This document shows, in pieces, positions 1 to 8,186 of a DNA stretch of 64,000 nucleotides. The DNA lies in assembly GCA_052143315.1 (NCBI GenBank), contig JBKQTE010000062.1, forward strand, positions 1 through 64,000, read 5' to 3'. The notes under the pieces are model-generated. The model was not told the DNA's origin, made no database searches, and saw only the letters and a list, made by a program, of their open reading frames with translations. Positions within the stretch are counted from its first letter, which is position 1; the number at the start of each line of letters is the position of its first letter. The position numbers and the translations under genes are program-made. Source of the stretch: DASZIT01 sp052143315. GTDB lineage: Bacteria > Actinomycetota > Acidimicrobiia > Acidimicrobiales > RAAP-2.

Positions 1-1
1 A

Positions 2-322
2 CTAGCTTCAACATTGGCGTATCCCTCCCCGCTGGTGTCACCCGGCGGAATCGTTGTTTGGTCAACTTGGAGGGTACGTCGCGCCCATCGTCAGATCGTG
101 CATCCACAACTTCTGGTTATAACTCCCACCGACGACTTAGACGGCGAGGATGACAGCGACCCCGACATGGTGGCAGTTGCCGTGGCCACCGCTGCCGTTC
201 ATGCGGCCGTGCTCGGTCACGCCGGTGACGCAGCGCAGGCAGTGTGCCGAGAAGCACGAGGCGCAGGCGGCAGCGACGAAGTGAAATGGCAATCCCAACG
301 GTTGCTCCGGTACCTACAGTGA
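2..322 (+). CDS. Hypothetical protein, possibly cut by the left window edge
   Basis: The frame is open from the left edge to a TGA at 320-322, so the start may lie outside the window; TTG at 14 and GTG at 35 are internal alternatives. The readable part has an acidic Asp/Glu-rich patch in its middle and an Ala/Val/His-rich helix-like stretch after it, with no motif I recognise and no membrane segment. It ends 9 bases before the next gene on the same strand, which suggests co-transcription within the integrated element. Codon use is less GC-biased than in the core genes to the right. It could be a spurious frame; only the tight spacing supports it. Confidence 0.4.
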   Translation, partial: LASTLAYPSPLVSPGGIVVWSTWRVRRAHRQIVHPQLLVITPTDDLDGEDDSDPDMVAVAVATAAVHAAVLGHAGDAAQAVCREARGAGGSDEVKWQSQRLLRYLQ

Positions 323-331
323 GGCGTCCTA

Positions 332-958
332 ATGTTTGAATCCATCGGCTCTTGGCTGGCCGGTACCCCATGGTTGGTCCCACTTGGCACCATCGTGGCG
401 GCGGGGGCCGCGGTACTAACCGCCATCATCGCTGGCTACATCGGTTGGCAGGCTCGCGACGTTGCGAACGCCCAAAAGGAAATCGCCGGCCTGGCGGAGG
501 TTACCAAGATGGGCGACAAACTTAGCGCTGACGGCTATCTGGAAGCGCGACACAAGATCGCTTGTTGCTACTTGGACTCCGCTGCCGTCGATTTCGAGAG
601 CGCCTACGACCTTCTCGACTTCATGGAGGATCTGGCGCTGTACGAATGCAACGGGTACATCCACATTGATGACCTTGCGACGTTGCACTCCTCAAAGTTC
701 GTTTGTTGGTGGTACGCGATCAGGGAAGTGGTCGAGCCCTTCCGGAATCGGCGACACGACCCACTTGTGTGGAAAGGCACCGAAGACCTCATCGCCAAGC
801 TTCACAAGTGCTTCCGAAAGACCGCCCCATCCTGGTCACGGCGGCCATCCGACGAAATCATGCGAGCTTTCTTCGAAGACGAGTTGAAGGTTGTTGAAGC
901 CGCCGCAGCCAGGGCAACTCTCCGAAATCAGGAGCGGCAACCAATCCAGCCGCCGTAA
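332..958 (+). CDS. Membrane-anchored protein, DUF4760-like
   Basis: The 208-residue product has one strong hydrophobic segment near residues 13-38 and then a soluble, mostly helical domain rich in aromatic and acidic residues, with Cys-Cys-Tyr near residue 77. A short N-terminal anchor followed by a helical cytoplasmic domain resembles DUF4760-type proteins, which are often found on mobile elements; this is by general appearance, not alignment. The ATG at 332 follows a weak GAGGCG. The gene lies 9 bases after the preceding frame and 10 bases before the next one, so the three may form a cargo operon. Function unknown. Confidence 0.72.
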   Translation: MFESIGSWLAGTPWLVPLGTIVAAGAAVLTAIIAGYIGWQARDVANAQKEIAGLAEVTKMGDKLSADGYLEARHKIACCYLDSAAVDFESAYDLLDFMEDLALYECNGYIHIDDLATLHSSKFVCWWYAIREVVEPFRNRRHDPLVWKGTEDLIAKLHKCFRKTAPSWSRRPSDEIMRAFFEDELKVVEAAAARATLRNQERQPIQPP

Positions 959-968
959 CCTAGGGCCC

Positions 969-1256
969 GTGCCGATCCAAGTTGAGCCGCCAGTCGTCGC
1001 CTTCGAGGACAACGACCGGGACTACCTCTTCTGGACCAGTCAGAACCCCCGCGGGTACGTGGTGAACTGCTACCGCAAGCCCTCCGCTGACTACCTCGTG
1101 CTCCACTGGGCCGACTGCTACACAATCAATGGCAGCCAATCCCCGTGGACCTCGGGGGACTTCGCGAAGGTCTGTTCCCCGACTGTCACCGCGCTCGGAG
1201 ATTGGGCGAGCGGGTTGGGCGGCTCGCTGCATCGGTGCGAGCACTGTTGGGCTTGA
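969..1256 (+). CDS. Small Cys/His-containing protein of unknown function
   Basis: I chose the GTG at 969, just after the upstream stop at 958; a TTG at 891 would overlap the upstream gene by 68 bases. The 95-residue product has aromatic and Gly-Tyr-Val patches, then a His-x-x-x-Cys near the middle (HWADC), a Lys-Val-Cys, and a C-terminal Cys-x-x-Cys (CEHC). The layout suggests a small metal-binding fold. I recall similar short proteins in actinobacteria, free-standing or next to nucleases, but cannot name a family. Its neighbours are a membrane-anchored protein upstream and an HNH nuclease in the opposite orientation downstream. Function unknown. Confidence 0.6.
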   Translation: MPIQVEPPVVAFEDNDRDYLFWTSQNPRGYVVNCYRKPSADYLVLHWADCYTINGSQSPWTSGDFAKVCSPTVTALGDWASGLGGSLHRCEHCWA

Positions 1257-1311
1257 ACCCCGGCGATCCATTCGCGACTGCCTCCCTCGCGGCCAACGAA
1301 CGCCCTTTGAG

Positions 1312-1686
1312 CTACGGCCGGGCCCCACGCTCCCCGGGCGCAACGTTGGCCTCCCAGAACTCCCGGTAACGGTCTCTGGTCGCCTCCACATACGGCAGTC
1401 GCTGGGCGATCAACTGATCCGGGGTGAGCCCATCGAACGTCAGGCCCCGCCGTTCCGCCATCTCGAAGTACCGGTTGTCGGCGGTGTTGCAGAATATGCA
1501 CGCCGTCACGATGTAGTTGAGGTCATCTCGATTCGCGTGACCCTTGGGCAGCAGGTGGTCCCAGGACAGCGACAACCAGTTGCTGAACGATTCGGCTCCG
1601 TCGAGGCCGCAGTACCGGCACCGGAAGTTGTCGCTCCGGTGGACCGGGTACGCGTACCCTCTCAATGCGTCGTCGAAGCCCGCCAT
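1312..1686 (-). CDS. HNH endonuclease
   Basis: The 124-residue protein has the HNH (beta-beta-alpha metal) nuclease layout: Cys23-x-x-Cys26, the Asp-His pair at residues 43-44 in WDHLLP, Asn57, and Cys63-x-x-Cys66-Asn. The two CxxC pairs should hold a structural zinc, and His44 is the expected general base for phosphodiester cleavage. The ATG at 1686 is preceded by AGGAGG with 8 bases of spacing; the GTG at 1695 overlaps that ribosome site and is unlikely. It lies 63 bases after the unknown gene ending at 1750 and may share its transcript. On an integrated element it could be a homing or defence nuclease. The target cannot be told. Confidence 0.86.
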   Translation of the reverse strand: MAGFDDALRGYAYPVHRSDNFRCRYCGLDGAESFSNWLSLSWDHLLPKGHANRDDLNYIVTACIFCNTADNRYFEMAERRGLTFDGLTPDQLIAQRLPYVEATRDRYREFWEANVAPGERGARP

Positions 1687-1749
1687 GGTGGTCACCTCCT
1701 GTGGCTATCCGGGTTGGGAGATAAGGCCACCCGGACGGCAGCGGAGTAG

Positions 1750-2325
1750 CTACTCCCATACGACGACGGCGCGATTTGCGGCCTCGCGAATCGCCGCCCC
1801 CTCCACCGTAACGCTGGCCTCATCCAACCCAAGAGCGGGCAGACCCACGAATATCTCCACCGGCCCTTCCGGAGGCAGCGGGTATACCCACGCCCCGAAT
1901 CGCCAGCCCCCGCCCCCGCCCCCGCCCCCGCTGTGCTGCATCCATATCCCAGTGGGGAACCCGTCTTCATCCTTCGGCGTGTTCATCCGACCTCCGAACC
2001 CAACGTCCCCTTGGCCCGCGCTTCGTCCGTCAGAGAATCGGACCCCGAGGCGGGGCATACGGCGGGCCCCTGGTCTCAAGCCCATCATGCCGAGCCGTTC
2101 GTGTGCCGTGCGGGGGTCGAGGAGGATGACCACGTCGATGACGAACCCGTTTGGGTAGACCTTGAGGGTGTCGACGGCGATGACGGCCTGCTCGCTCCGA
2201 TGGACCACGGCATCGACGGCCAGGGTGGCAGGAAGAACTCCATCCGAGGCGCGGTCCCACGCCGGTGGAGCCCAGTGATGGGAGGGCTCTGGCGGTTCAG
2301 GGGGTAGGGGCTCGAAGAACGGCAT
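1750..2325 (-). CDS. Hypothetical protein with a polyglycine tract
   Basis: The 191-residue product starts at ATG 2325 without a clear ribosome site. It has a Pro-rich N-terminus, a central beta-rich region and a run of nine glycines near residue 136, followed by WRFGAWVYPLPPEGP and a well-formed C-terminal domain. There is no signal peptide or membrane segment. The mix of polar and hydrophobic residues looks like a real soluble protein, and a similar layout occurs in unassigned actinobacterial proteins. It lies upstream of the HNH nuclease in the same orientation. Function unknown. Confidence 0.6.
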   Translation of the reverse strand: MPFFEPLPPEPPEPSHHWAPPAWDRASDGVLPATLAVDAVVHRSEQAVIAVDTLKVYPNGFVIDVVILLDPRTAHERLGMMGLRPGARRMPRLGVRFSDGRSAGQGDVGFGGRMNTPKDEDGFPTGIWMQHSGGGGGGGGWRFGAWVYPLPPEGPVEIFVGLPALGLDEASVTVEGAAIREAANRAVVVWE

Positions 2326-2467
2326 TGGGGCCCACGGTACTCGTCGAGTGGACTCCGCTCATGAACCGTTCGCGAATCACATATTCCCTGGTGAACGGCC
2401 CGAGATTCCCATCGTTAGCCACCCCGTAGTGCATGACTTGACTCCAAGCCTCGCGAAGGCACTCTGC

Positions 2468-2653
2468 TCAGGCACCGTCGCCATCGTGAAGTCCCGCGAC
2501 GAACTCCGTGAGGGCGTCCGCTGGAACCCGAATCGCCCGGCCGATCCGAACGACACGAAGCTGGCCCGAGTTGACCAGTTCATATGTCTTCGTCAATCCG
2601 AGGTCCAGCATCTTCGCTGCCTCGGGCATCTTGTACAACAACTTCCCATCCAC
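2468..2653 (-). CDS. Excisionase-type helix-turn-helix protein
   Basis: The 61-residue product is a MerR/Xis-like winged-helix DNA-binding domain: EAAKMLDLGLTKTYELV forms the helix-turn-helix and VVRIGRAIRVPADAL the wing and following helix. Such proteins bend att-site DNA and steer tyrosine integrases toward excision. I place the start at GTG 2653 because GAGAGG lies about 7 bases upstream; a longer frame reaching 2776 adds an unrelated basic segment. It lies 216 bases beyond the integrase stop in the same orientation, the usual int-xis pairing. Confidence 0.82.
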   Translation of the reverse strand: MDGKLLYKMPEAAKMLDLGLTKTYELVNSGQLRVVRIGRAIRVPADALTEFVAGLHDGDGA

Positions 2654-2869
2654 GACTGGATTCCTCTCACCCTTCCAACTCCGTGGTCGGAGTCTATGGA
2701 ATCGGCACGAGGAAGAGAACAATGAAGTGAGGTCTGTCAGGGTTAGTTGAACTATAGACCGGCGATAAATCCCCACTCTGACCTGGCCCGTTGGTTGATG
2801 TTGCGATCTAGTGAACGTCAGCTACTTAGAAATGGATTGACCACGCTATTCGCCCCAAGGATAAGTTCC

Positions 2870-4006
2870 CTATCTCAGGGCATTCGCCATCGCCTTGGCA
2901 GCGGCCTCCCGCTGGGGGCTGCGGATGTGCCCGTAGACGTCCGCCGTCATCCTGATGGACGAGTGACCCAAGATGTCGGCCACAACTTCCAGCGGTACGT
3001 TCTGGGCCAACATCAGGCTCGCAGCGGAGTGCCTCAACTCGTGGGGATGCCAATGTCCTAATCCGGCCCGCTCGCACGCGGCGTTGAAGTCCCGCCGGAA
3101 GTTGCTGGGATCGATCGGAGTACCGACCTCATTCGGGAACACCAAGTCCATGTCGGTCCAGCTTGATCCAGCGATCCGTCGTTCCTTGGCCTGGCGACTC
3201 TTGTGGCGACGAAGTGACTTGACGACCGGCTCCGGAAGGTTGACGGAGCGGCGACTCGTAGCCGTCTTCACCTCTCCGATGAAGAGTTTGTTCCTCTCCC
3301 TTCTGAGTGCCCGCTGGACTGTCAGCGTTCCCGCGGCAAGGTCCACGCTGGACCAGCGCAGCCCGAGGGCCTCACCTGAGCGCAGTCCGAGGTAGAGGAG
3401 CGTGATGTAGAGGGCTTCGAGGCGGTATCCCCTGACGGACTTCAACAGGAGCTTCGCCTGTGCTGGGGTAAGCCCGCGACCTTCCTTGCGCTTCATCTTG
3501 GGTCCCTTGGTGAGGCTGACCACGTTCCGGGCGACGACACCCCACCGCACGGCCTGATCAAGGGCCTGCGAGAGGACCGCCCTCATACGTCTGACCGTGC
3601 TGGCCGACAACCCTGAGTCGAGCTTCGCTGAGGTCAAGGCGTCGACGTCTGCCGGAGTGAGCTTCGAGACTCGCTTCGATCCGAGGGTCGGCACAAGGTG
3701 ATGGTCGGCGATGGATTTGTAGTTGTCGAAGGCGTTGGTGGCAACCTGATGCCGAAGCACCTCGTTCTCCCACCGCGCCAGGAGTTGTTTCACTGTCATG
3801 CGGTCATCCGGCGCCGGGAGCCCATCGTCGACCTGCCGCTGCACCGCCCGTAGCTTCTTCTTGGCCTCGTCGGCCGCCTTGGCGCTCACGGTTTTGCGAA
3901 CGGGGCGACCGGCATCGTTGAATCCCAGGGTGATAGCGCCGACCCAGCGTCCATCAGATGCGCGTTGGTAAACGGAGCCCTCGCCGTTCAGTCGCCTTCC
4001 AGTCAT
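2870..4006 (-). CDS. int: Tyrosine site-specific recombinase (integrase)
   Basis: The 378-residue protein has a basic N-terminal arm-binding region (about 1-60), a core-binding SAM-like domain (about 70-160) and a catalytic domain (about 175-375). The full active site is visible: Arg209 in GLRSGE, Lys247, His322-x-x-Arg325 in HELRH, His348 in GHSS and the nucleophile Tyr358 in DVYGH. It should cut and rejoin DNA between the element's att site and the tRNA-Val gene, whose 3' end lies 109 bases from its start. The ATG at 4006 is preceded by a GGAG. It looks intact and functional. Confidence 0.96.
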   Translation of the reverse strand: MTGRRLNGEGSVYQRASDGRWVGAITLGFNDAGRPVRKTVSAKAADEAKKKLRAVQRQVDDGLPAPDDRMTVKQLLARWENEVLRHQVATNAFDNYKSIADHHLVPTLGSKRVSKLTPADVDALTSAKLDSGLSASTVRRMRAVLSQALDQAVRWGVVARNVVSLTKGPKMKRKEGRGLTPAQAKLLLKSVRGYRLEALYITLLYLGLRSGEALGLRWSSVDLAAGTLTVQRALRRERNKLFIGEVKTATSRRSVNLPEPVVKSLRRHKSRQAKERRIAGSSWTDMDLVFPNEVGTPIDPSNFRRDFNAACERAGLGHWHPHELRHSAASLMLAQNVPLEVVADILGHSSIRMTADVYGHIRSPQREAAAKAMANALR

Positions 4007-4027
4007 CTCCTGACCCCTTCGACCCCG

Positions 4028-4051
4028 TTGCTACATTCGTTGCTACATTCG
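4028..4051. repeat. Tandem 12-bp direct repeat near the att site
   Basis: TTGCTACATTCG occurs twice head to tail. It lies 22-45 bases upstream of the integrase start and 64-87 bases from the 3' end of tRNA-Val. Its position suits integrase arm-type binding sites or an operator for int; this role is inferred. Confidence 0.6.
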
Positions 4052-4076
4052 GGGATTTCGGAGCCTAGGCGCGACG

Positions 4077-4111
4077 AACCCCAGGCCAAACACTGTACTT
4101 GACCTGGGGTT
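4077..4111 (-). terminator. Inverted repeat just after tRNA-Val
   Basis: A perfect 9-bp inverted repeat (AACCCCAGG and CCTGGGGTT) surrounds a 17-base loop, starting 4 bases after the encoded CCA of tRNA-Val. No T-run follows, so it may be a weak terminator for the tRNA or part of the recombined att site. Confidence 0.4.
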
Positions 4112-4114
4112 ACG

Positions 4115-4190
4115 TGGTGGGCCGTAGAGGACTCGAACCTCTGACCCCTTGCGCGTCATGCAAGTGCGCTACCAACTGCGCCAACGGCCC
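4115..4190 (-). tRNA. tRNA-Val (GAC)
   Basis: A full cloverleaf can be folded: 7-bp acceptor stem GGGCCGT/ACGGCCC, D-arm GCGC, anticodon stem CTTGC/GCAAG with loop ATGACGC giving anticodon GAC, and T-arm AGAGG TTCGAGT CCTCT. CCA is encoded at 4117-4115. The gene is also the insertion site of the element to its left: the integrase lies next to its 3' end, so integration must have restored an intact tRNA. Confidence 0.97.
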
Positions 4191-4281
4191 GTGAGCGACG
4201 ACGATACCACCCGGGCCTGTCGGCAAAGGCCTGACCGCCCGGACCGGTTCGATCGGTGACGACCACCGGCGAGCACACCGC

Positions 4282-5118
4282 TCAGTTGGCGACGGCCGGC
4301 TCCGGCGTGGAACGCTCGACGGCTGCCCAACCGCTCAGTCGTCGGCGCCGCTCGTCCTCCACCCTGCGACCGCCCCGCAGCCCGAACAGCCGCTTGGCCA
4401 GCAGCAGGTAGACGACGATGGCCACATTGATGACCAGGGTGAGCACCTTGAGCACGCTGACCCCGTTGGCCAGCTCGTAGATCTCGAACGGGACCAGCAG
4501 TGTGGTGGCCACGAAGGTCAGGTACTCCGCCCAGCGCTTGGCGAGCCACAGGCCGACCATCTCGGTGGCTTCCAGCGCGCCGTAGGCGGTCACGGCCAGG
4601 CCCAGCTCCACCAGGTGCCGGGGCGAGTAGTGGAAGGCGTTCCGCAGGTGCCCGAGGAGACCACGCACGCTGGACGCCCCGGGGGAGCCACCCGACAGGT
4701 CGTTCATGATGGTGTTGTAGTCCTGCTCGAGGGCGGTGTGGTGCCGGGCGAAGGTGAACAGCGCCACCGCCAGGATGGTCAGCACGATCACGTGGATGGC
4801 GCGGTCGAGGGCGATCAGCCGGAGGACGTACTTGTCCCTGAGCACGGGTCCCCGGTCGGGGAGCTCGATCTCCGCCCTCGTCGGCATCGACTGGCGTGCC
4901 GGCTGATCGGGGATGGGGCGGGGGAACCATCCGTCGCACCGCAGGCACCGGAGCCACCGGAGCCCGTCGGCGTCCCTGGCCAGCATCCGATCGTCCGTCG
5001 TCACCTGGTCGACGTCGCCGCCGACCAACTCGTGTCCCCGAAAAGCACAGGTCAGCAGCTCGTACCGATTGTCCGCACGCTTGTCGGCCACCCAGGAACC
5101 ATAGGTCGGCGTCGCCAC
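4282..5118 (-). CDS. DUF2127-type membrane protein
   Basis: The 278-residue protein has a soluble N-terminal part with a Cys-x-x-Cys (CLRC, near residue 58) that could form a small zinc knuckle, then four predicted membrane segments between about residues 105 and 250, and a basic cytoplasmic tail. The membrane half matches the DUF2127 family of predicted inner-membrane proteins, including the conserved EATEMVGLWL and PFEIYEL stretches. Function of the family is unknown. It lies between tRNA-Val and tRNA-Cys, apparently as a single gene, and is the first chromosomal gene outside the integrated element. Confidence 0.8.
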   Translation of the reverse strand: MATPTYGSWVADKRADNRYELLTCAFRGHELVGGDVDQVTTDDRMLARDADGLRWLRCLRCDGWFPRPIPDQPARQSMPTRAEIELPDRGPVLRDKYVLRLIALDRAIHVIVLTILAVALFTFARHHTALEQDYNTIMNDLSGGSPGASSVRGLLGHLRNAFHYSPRHLVELGLAVTAYGALEATEMVGLWLAKRWAEYLTFVATTLLVPFEIYELANGVSVLKVLTLVINVAIVVYLLLAKRLFGLRGGRRVEDERRRRLSGWAAVERSTPEPAVAN

Positions 5119-5244
5119 GCCACAGGGTGACGCTCAGGGTCGCCGACAACGTCCGGCCTTCCAGTCCCGGGCTCCGCAGCCAAGGGAGAGACCTGCGGGG
5201 ACAATGGGGTGCACCCGCGGTGCGAGATCGGGGACGGCCCGCGA

Positions 5245-5266
5245 GGCCGGTACGTGCGTACCGGCC
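5245..5266 (-). terminator. Hairpin after tRNA-Cys
   Basis: A perfect 9-bp stem (GGCCGGTAC/GTACCGGCC) with a 4-base loop begins 6 bases after the encoded CCA of tRNA-Cys. There is no T-run, as is common for actinobacterial terminators. Confidence 0.55.
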
Positions 5267-5272
5267 CTCGAC

Positions 5273-5347
5273 TGGAGGCGGCGGGCGGAATCGAACCGCC
5301 GTACGGGGCTTTGCAGGCCCCTGCCTAAACCACTCGGCCACGCCGCC
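5273..5347 (-). tRNA. tRNA-Cys (GCA)
   Basis: The cloverleaf has acceptor stem GGCGGCG/CGCCGCC, anticodon stem GGGGC/GCCCC with loop CTGCAAA (anticodon GCA), T-arm GGCGG TTCGATT CCGCC, discriminator T and an encoded CCA. A hairpin follows at once. Confidence 0.97.
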
Positions 5348-5396
5348 GTGGCGTCCGAAGATCCTAACCCGCCCGAGGGGATGCTTGAATCTTCCC

Positions 5397-6431
5397 ATGC
5401 GCATCGGTTTGATCGCCCCGCCCTGGACCCCGATCCCCCCCGCCTTGTACGGCGGCATCGAACTGGTGGTGGACCAGCTCGCCCGCGGCCTGCAGGATGC
5501 CGGCCACGACGTGCTGCTCTACGCCACCGGTGACTCCACCTGCCCGGTACCGCGCGACTGGGTGCTTCCCGAGGCCGAGGGGACCCGCATCGGCATGGCC
5601 GTTCCCGAAATCCGCCACGTCATCCACGCCTACGAGGCGGTCAGCGAGTGCGACGTCGTCCACGACCACACCATGATGGGCCCCTTCCATGCCGAGCACT
5701 ACCCCGGCCTGCCGGTGGCCACCACCATCCACGGTCCGTTCAACGAGGAGCTCACCGACCTGTACGGGGCCATCGCCGACCGGGTACCGATCATCGCCAT
5801 CTCCCATGCCCAGCGTCGCGCCGCCCCCGAGGTGGTCGTGGCCAAGGTCATCCACCACGGCATCGATGCGTCCCAGTTCCCCGTGGGCGACGGAACCGGG
5901 GACGACGACGGCCCGTACGTCGTCTTCCTCGGACGGATGGCCGACGACAAGGGCGCCCACCGGGCCATCGCCGTCGCCCGGGCTGCCGGTATCCGGGTGC
6001 TGATGGCCGCCAAGATGCGCGAGCCCCTCGAGATGCAGTACTTCGCCGAAAAGGTCGAGCCCCTCCTCGGCCCCGACGCCGTCTACCTCGGCGAGGTGTC
6101 CCACCAGCGCAAGCTCGAACTGCTGGCCGGGGCCTCGGCACTCCTCTTCCCTATCCGGTGGAACGAGCCGTTCGGCATGGTGATGATCGAGGCGATGGCC
6201 TGCGGCACCCCGGTGCTGGCCTTTCCGGAGGGAGCCGCCCCCGAGGTGGTCGACCACGGGCAGACCGGCTTTCTGTGCGACGACGAGGACGCCATGGTCG
6301 AGGCCATCGGGCGACTGGGTGAGCTGAAGCGCTCCGACTGCCGCCTGTCCGTCGAGGGCTACTTCTCCACCACCCGCATGGTCGCCGAGCACATCGAACT
6401 GTTCGAGAGCATGGCCCGTCGAACGACCTGA
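5397..6431 (+). CDS. GT4-family glycosyltransferase
   Basis: The 344-residue protein has the two Rossmann-like domains of GT-B enzymes. The N-terminal acceptor domain opens with MRIGLIAPPW and a glycine-rich YGGIE loop. The C-terminal donor domain has VIHHGID, GRMADDKG, and the retaining-enzyme signature E-x7-E in EPFGMVMIE followed by AMACGTPV. It should move a sugar from a nucleotide-sugar donor to a cytoplasmic acceptor, but the substrates are unknown. I use ATG 5397 because the frame upstream runs through tRNA-Cys. The length is typical. It appears to be a single gene, 48 bases before the diguanylate cyclase. Confidence 0.9.
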   Translation: MRIGLIAPPWTPIPPALYGGIELVVDQLARGLQDAGHDVLLYATGDSTCPVPRDWVLPEAEGTRIGMAVPEIRHVIHAYEAVSECDVVHDHTMMGPFHAEHYPGLPVATTIHGPFNEELTDLYGAIADRVPIIAISHAQRRAAPEVVVAKVIHHGIDASQFPVGDGTGDDDGPYVVFLGRMADDKGAHRAIAVARAAGIRVLMAAKMREPLEMQYFAEKVEPLLGPDAVYLGEVSHQRKLELLAGASALLFPIRWNEPFGMVMIEAMACGTPVLAFPEGAAPEVVDHGQTGFLCDDEDAMVEAIGRLGELKRSDCRLSVEGYFSTTRMVAEHIELFESMARRTT

Positions 6432-6479
6432 GGCCGGGACCAGCGGGCACCACATATCCGACGTCTGCCGCTACGCTCC

Positions 6480-8186
6480 GTGACAGTGCACTACAAAGAC
6501 AGGAACGCTCCGGCAGGCACGATCGCGATCACCATCAAGATCGTCTTCGTCATCTACGCCACCATCCCGGTGTACATCGCCGCCATCGAGCTCTACCGGC
6601 GGGCACCGTTCCGGGTCCAGTCCACGGGCATCGGCTACCTCCTAGTGGCCGTGCTCGTGGTCCTCACCTACTACGACTTCCGCCGACTCAAGCAGTCGGC
6701 GGAACGGATGCACCCATGGTTCTCGTTCCTCCAGATCTGCATCTCCATCGCCGTCGTCACCATCGTCAACCTGACCGCCGGTGGCAACGTCGGCACCTAC
6801 TACGTGCTCTTCCTTCTCCCCGTCATGATCGCCTCGGTGATGGGCGACCTGGTCATGATCGGGGCCACCTGGGCTCTGGCCCTCGCCGCCCTCGGCCTGG
6901 TGATCTTCCGCAAGGGCGACCACAGCGCCGACACCCTGTTCTGGACGCTGGCCGTCTCGGGGGCGGCCTGGGGCGGGGCGGCGATGGCCATCCACTTCGC
7001 CGTCAAGCAGTTCCTCGGCGCCATCCACTCCGCCCAGCAGGTGTCGCGTCTGGCCAGCGCCGCCCAGGACGTGCAGACATGGCCCGCCGGCCTGGCCACC
7101 TGCACGCCACTGTTGGCGGACATCATGGGTGCGGAGCTGGTGACGGTGATGGCCGGACCGACCGGCTCGCCCCTGGAACCGGTGGCCGTCTTCGATCGCC
7201 GGCAGAACGGCGCGCCGGTGGCAGGGGCGCCATCCCCCTCGGACGACGGCGCCGCTCCGGTCGACGAGTTCGAGGAGGGGATCCGCCAGGCGACCGACAC
7301 CCGTCGGGTGTCGTGGGTGGGACGGTCGACCTTCGTGCCCAACCGGACGGCGTCCGGCATCGACATCGTGATCATCGGCACCCGGCAACGGGTGCCGACC
7401 GTGCCCACCACCGGCGTCACCAACGCGGTCATCGCCGGCCAGCTGGTCGGCGGCATCGTCGACCGCGTGTCGCTGATCGGTGGCCTGCGCGAGGAGGCGG
7501 TGACCGACCCGCTCACCGGGCTGGCCAACCGGCGCGGCATGTACGAGCTCCTCGACCGCATGCTCGCTCACGCCGCCAGGACCAGGGAGCCGTTCAGCCT
7601 GGTGATGCTGGACATCGACCGCTTCAAGCAGTTCAACGACGATTTCGGGCACCTGGCCGGCGACGCCGTGCTCCGGTCCATAGGCGCCATGCTCCGAGCG
7701 GGCGTCCGCCTCCAGGATGTGGTGGTCCGGTTCGGGGGCGAGGAGTTCTGCCTCCTCCTGCCGGCCACCGGTCGTGACGGCGCCGCCTCGTTGGTCAATC
7801 AGCTTCGGGTTACCGCCACCAAGCGATCCGACGTCCCGGGTGTCAGCCGACCGACGTTCTCGGCCGGCATCGCCCAGTGGGACGGGACCGAGGGCCGACA
7901 GTCGCTGATCAGCCGGGCGGACACCGCCCTGTACCGGGCCAAGGACGCCGGACGCGACGCGGTGTCCACCGACGCGGAGACCACCGACATGCGGTCGGCG
8001 AGGCCGATGTCAGGATCGGCGACGGAGGAGCAGCCAGACGATGGCGCCGAGGAAGGCGACGACGACCACGACCTTGACCGCCAACCAGATCAGCCCGGCG
8101 ATGAAGTGCAGCAGGGCGAAGGCCACCACCACCGCGATGACGGCGGCTCCCACCACCAGTACACCATCGATCAACTTGAGTCCTGA
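6480..8186 (+). CDS. Membrane-bound diguanylate cyclase (GGDEF)
   Basis: The 568-residue protein has five or six membrane segments in residues 13-185, a linker or GAF-like sensor region (about 190-335) and a GGDEF domain (about 338-500). It should make cyclic di-GMP from two GTP. The catalytic loop is GGEEF near residue 418, and RLQD lies exactly five residues upstream as an inhibitory I-site, so product feedback is expected. Starts are GTG 6480 or GTG 6486. The last 58 residues (about 511-568) are very acidic and His-rich, unlike the family, and are the antisense reading of a small membrane-protein gene on the other strand; see 8010-8204. The true domain ends near 8000. Confidence 0.88.
   Translation: MTVHYKDRNAPAGTIAITIKIVFVIYATIPVYIAAIELYRRAPFRVQSTGIGYLLVAVLVVLTYYDFRRLKQSAERMHPWFSFLQICISIAVVTIVNLTAGGNVGTYYVLFLLPVMIASVMGDLVMIGATWALALAALGLVIFRKGDHSADTLFWTLAVSGAAWGGAAMAIHFAVKQFLGAIHSAQQVSRLASAAQDVQTWPAGLATCTPLLADIMGAELVTVMAGPTGSPLEPVAVFDRRQNGAPVAGAPSPSDDGAAPVDEFEEGIRQATDTRRVSWVGRSTFVPNRTASGIDIVIIGTRQRVPTVPTTGVTNAVIAGQLVGGIVDRVSLIGGLREEAVTDPLTGLANRRGMYELLDRMLAHAARTREPFSLVMLDIDRFKQFNDDFGHLAGDAVLRSIGAMLRAGVRLQDVVVRFGGEEFCLLLPATGRDGAASLVNQLRVTATKRSDVPGVSRPTFSAGIAQWDGTEGRQSLISRADTALYRAKDAGRDAVSTDAETTDMRSARPMSGSATEEQPDDGAEEGDDDHDLDRQPDQPGDEVQQGEGHHHRDDGGSHHQYTIDQLES

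Noticed and set aside
2348..2725. Rightward 125-residue frame over the excisionase gene
   Set aside because: It is antisense to the Xis-like gene, which has a recognisable helix-turn-helix; the frame has no family features.
4896..5396. Upstream extension of the GT4 glycosyltransferase
   Set aside because: The frame runs through tRNA-Cys and is Arg/Pro-rich; the family start is MRIGLIAPP at 5397.
5364..6455. Leftward 363-residue frame over the glycosyltransferase
   Set aside because: Antisense to a clear GT4 gene, with His/Asp/Gly-rich composition typical of GC-rich shadow frames.
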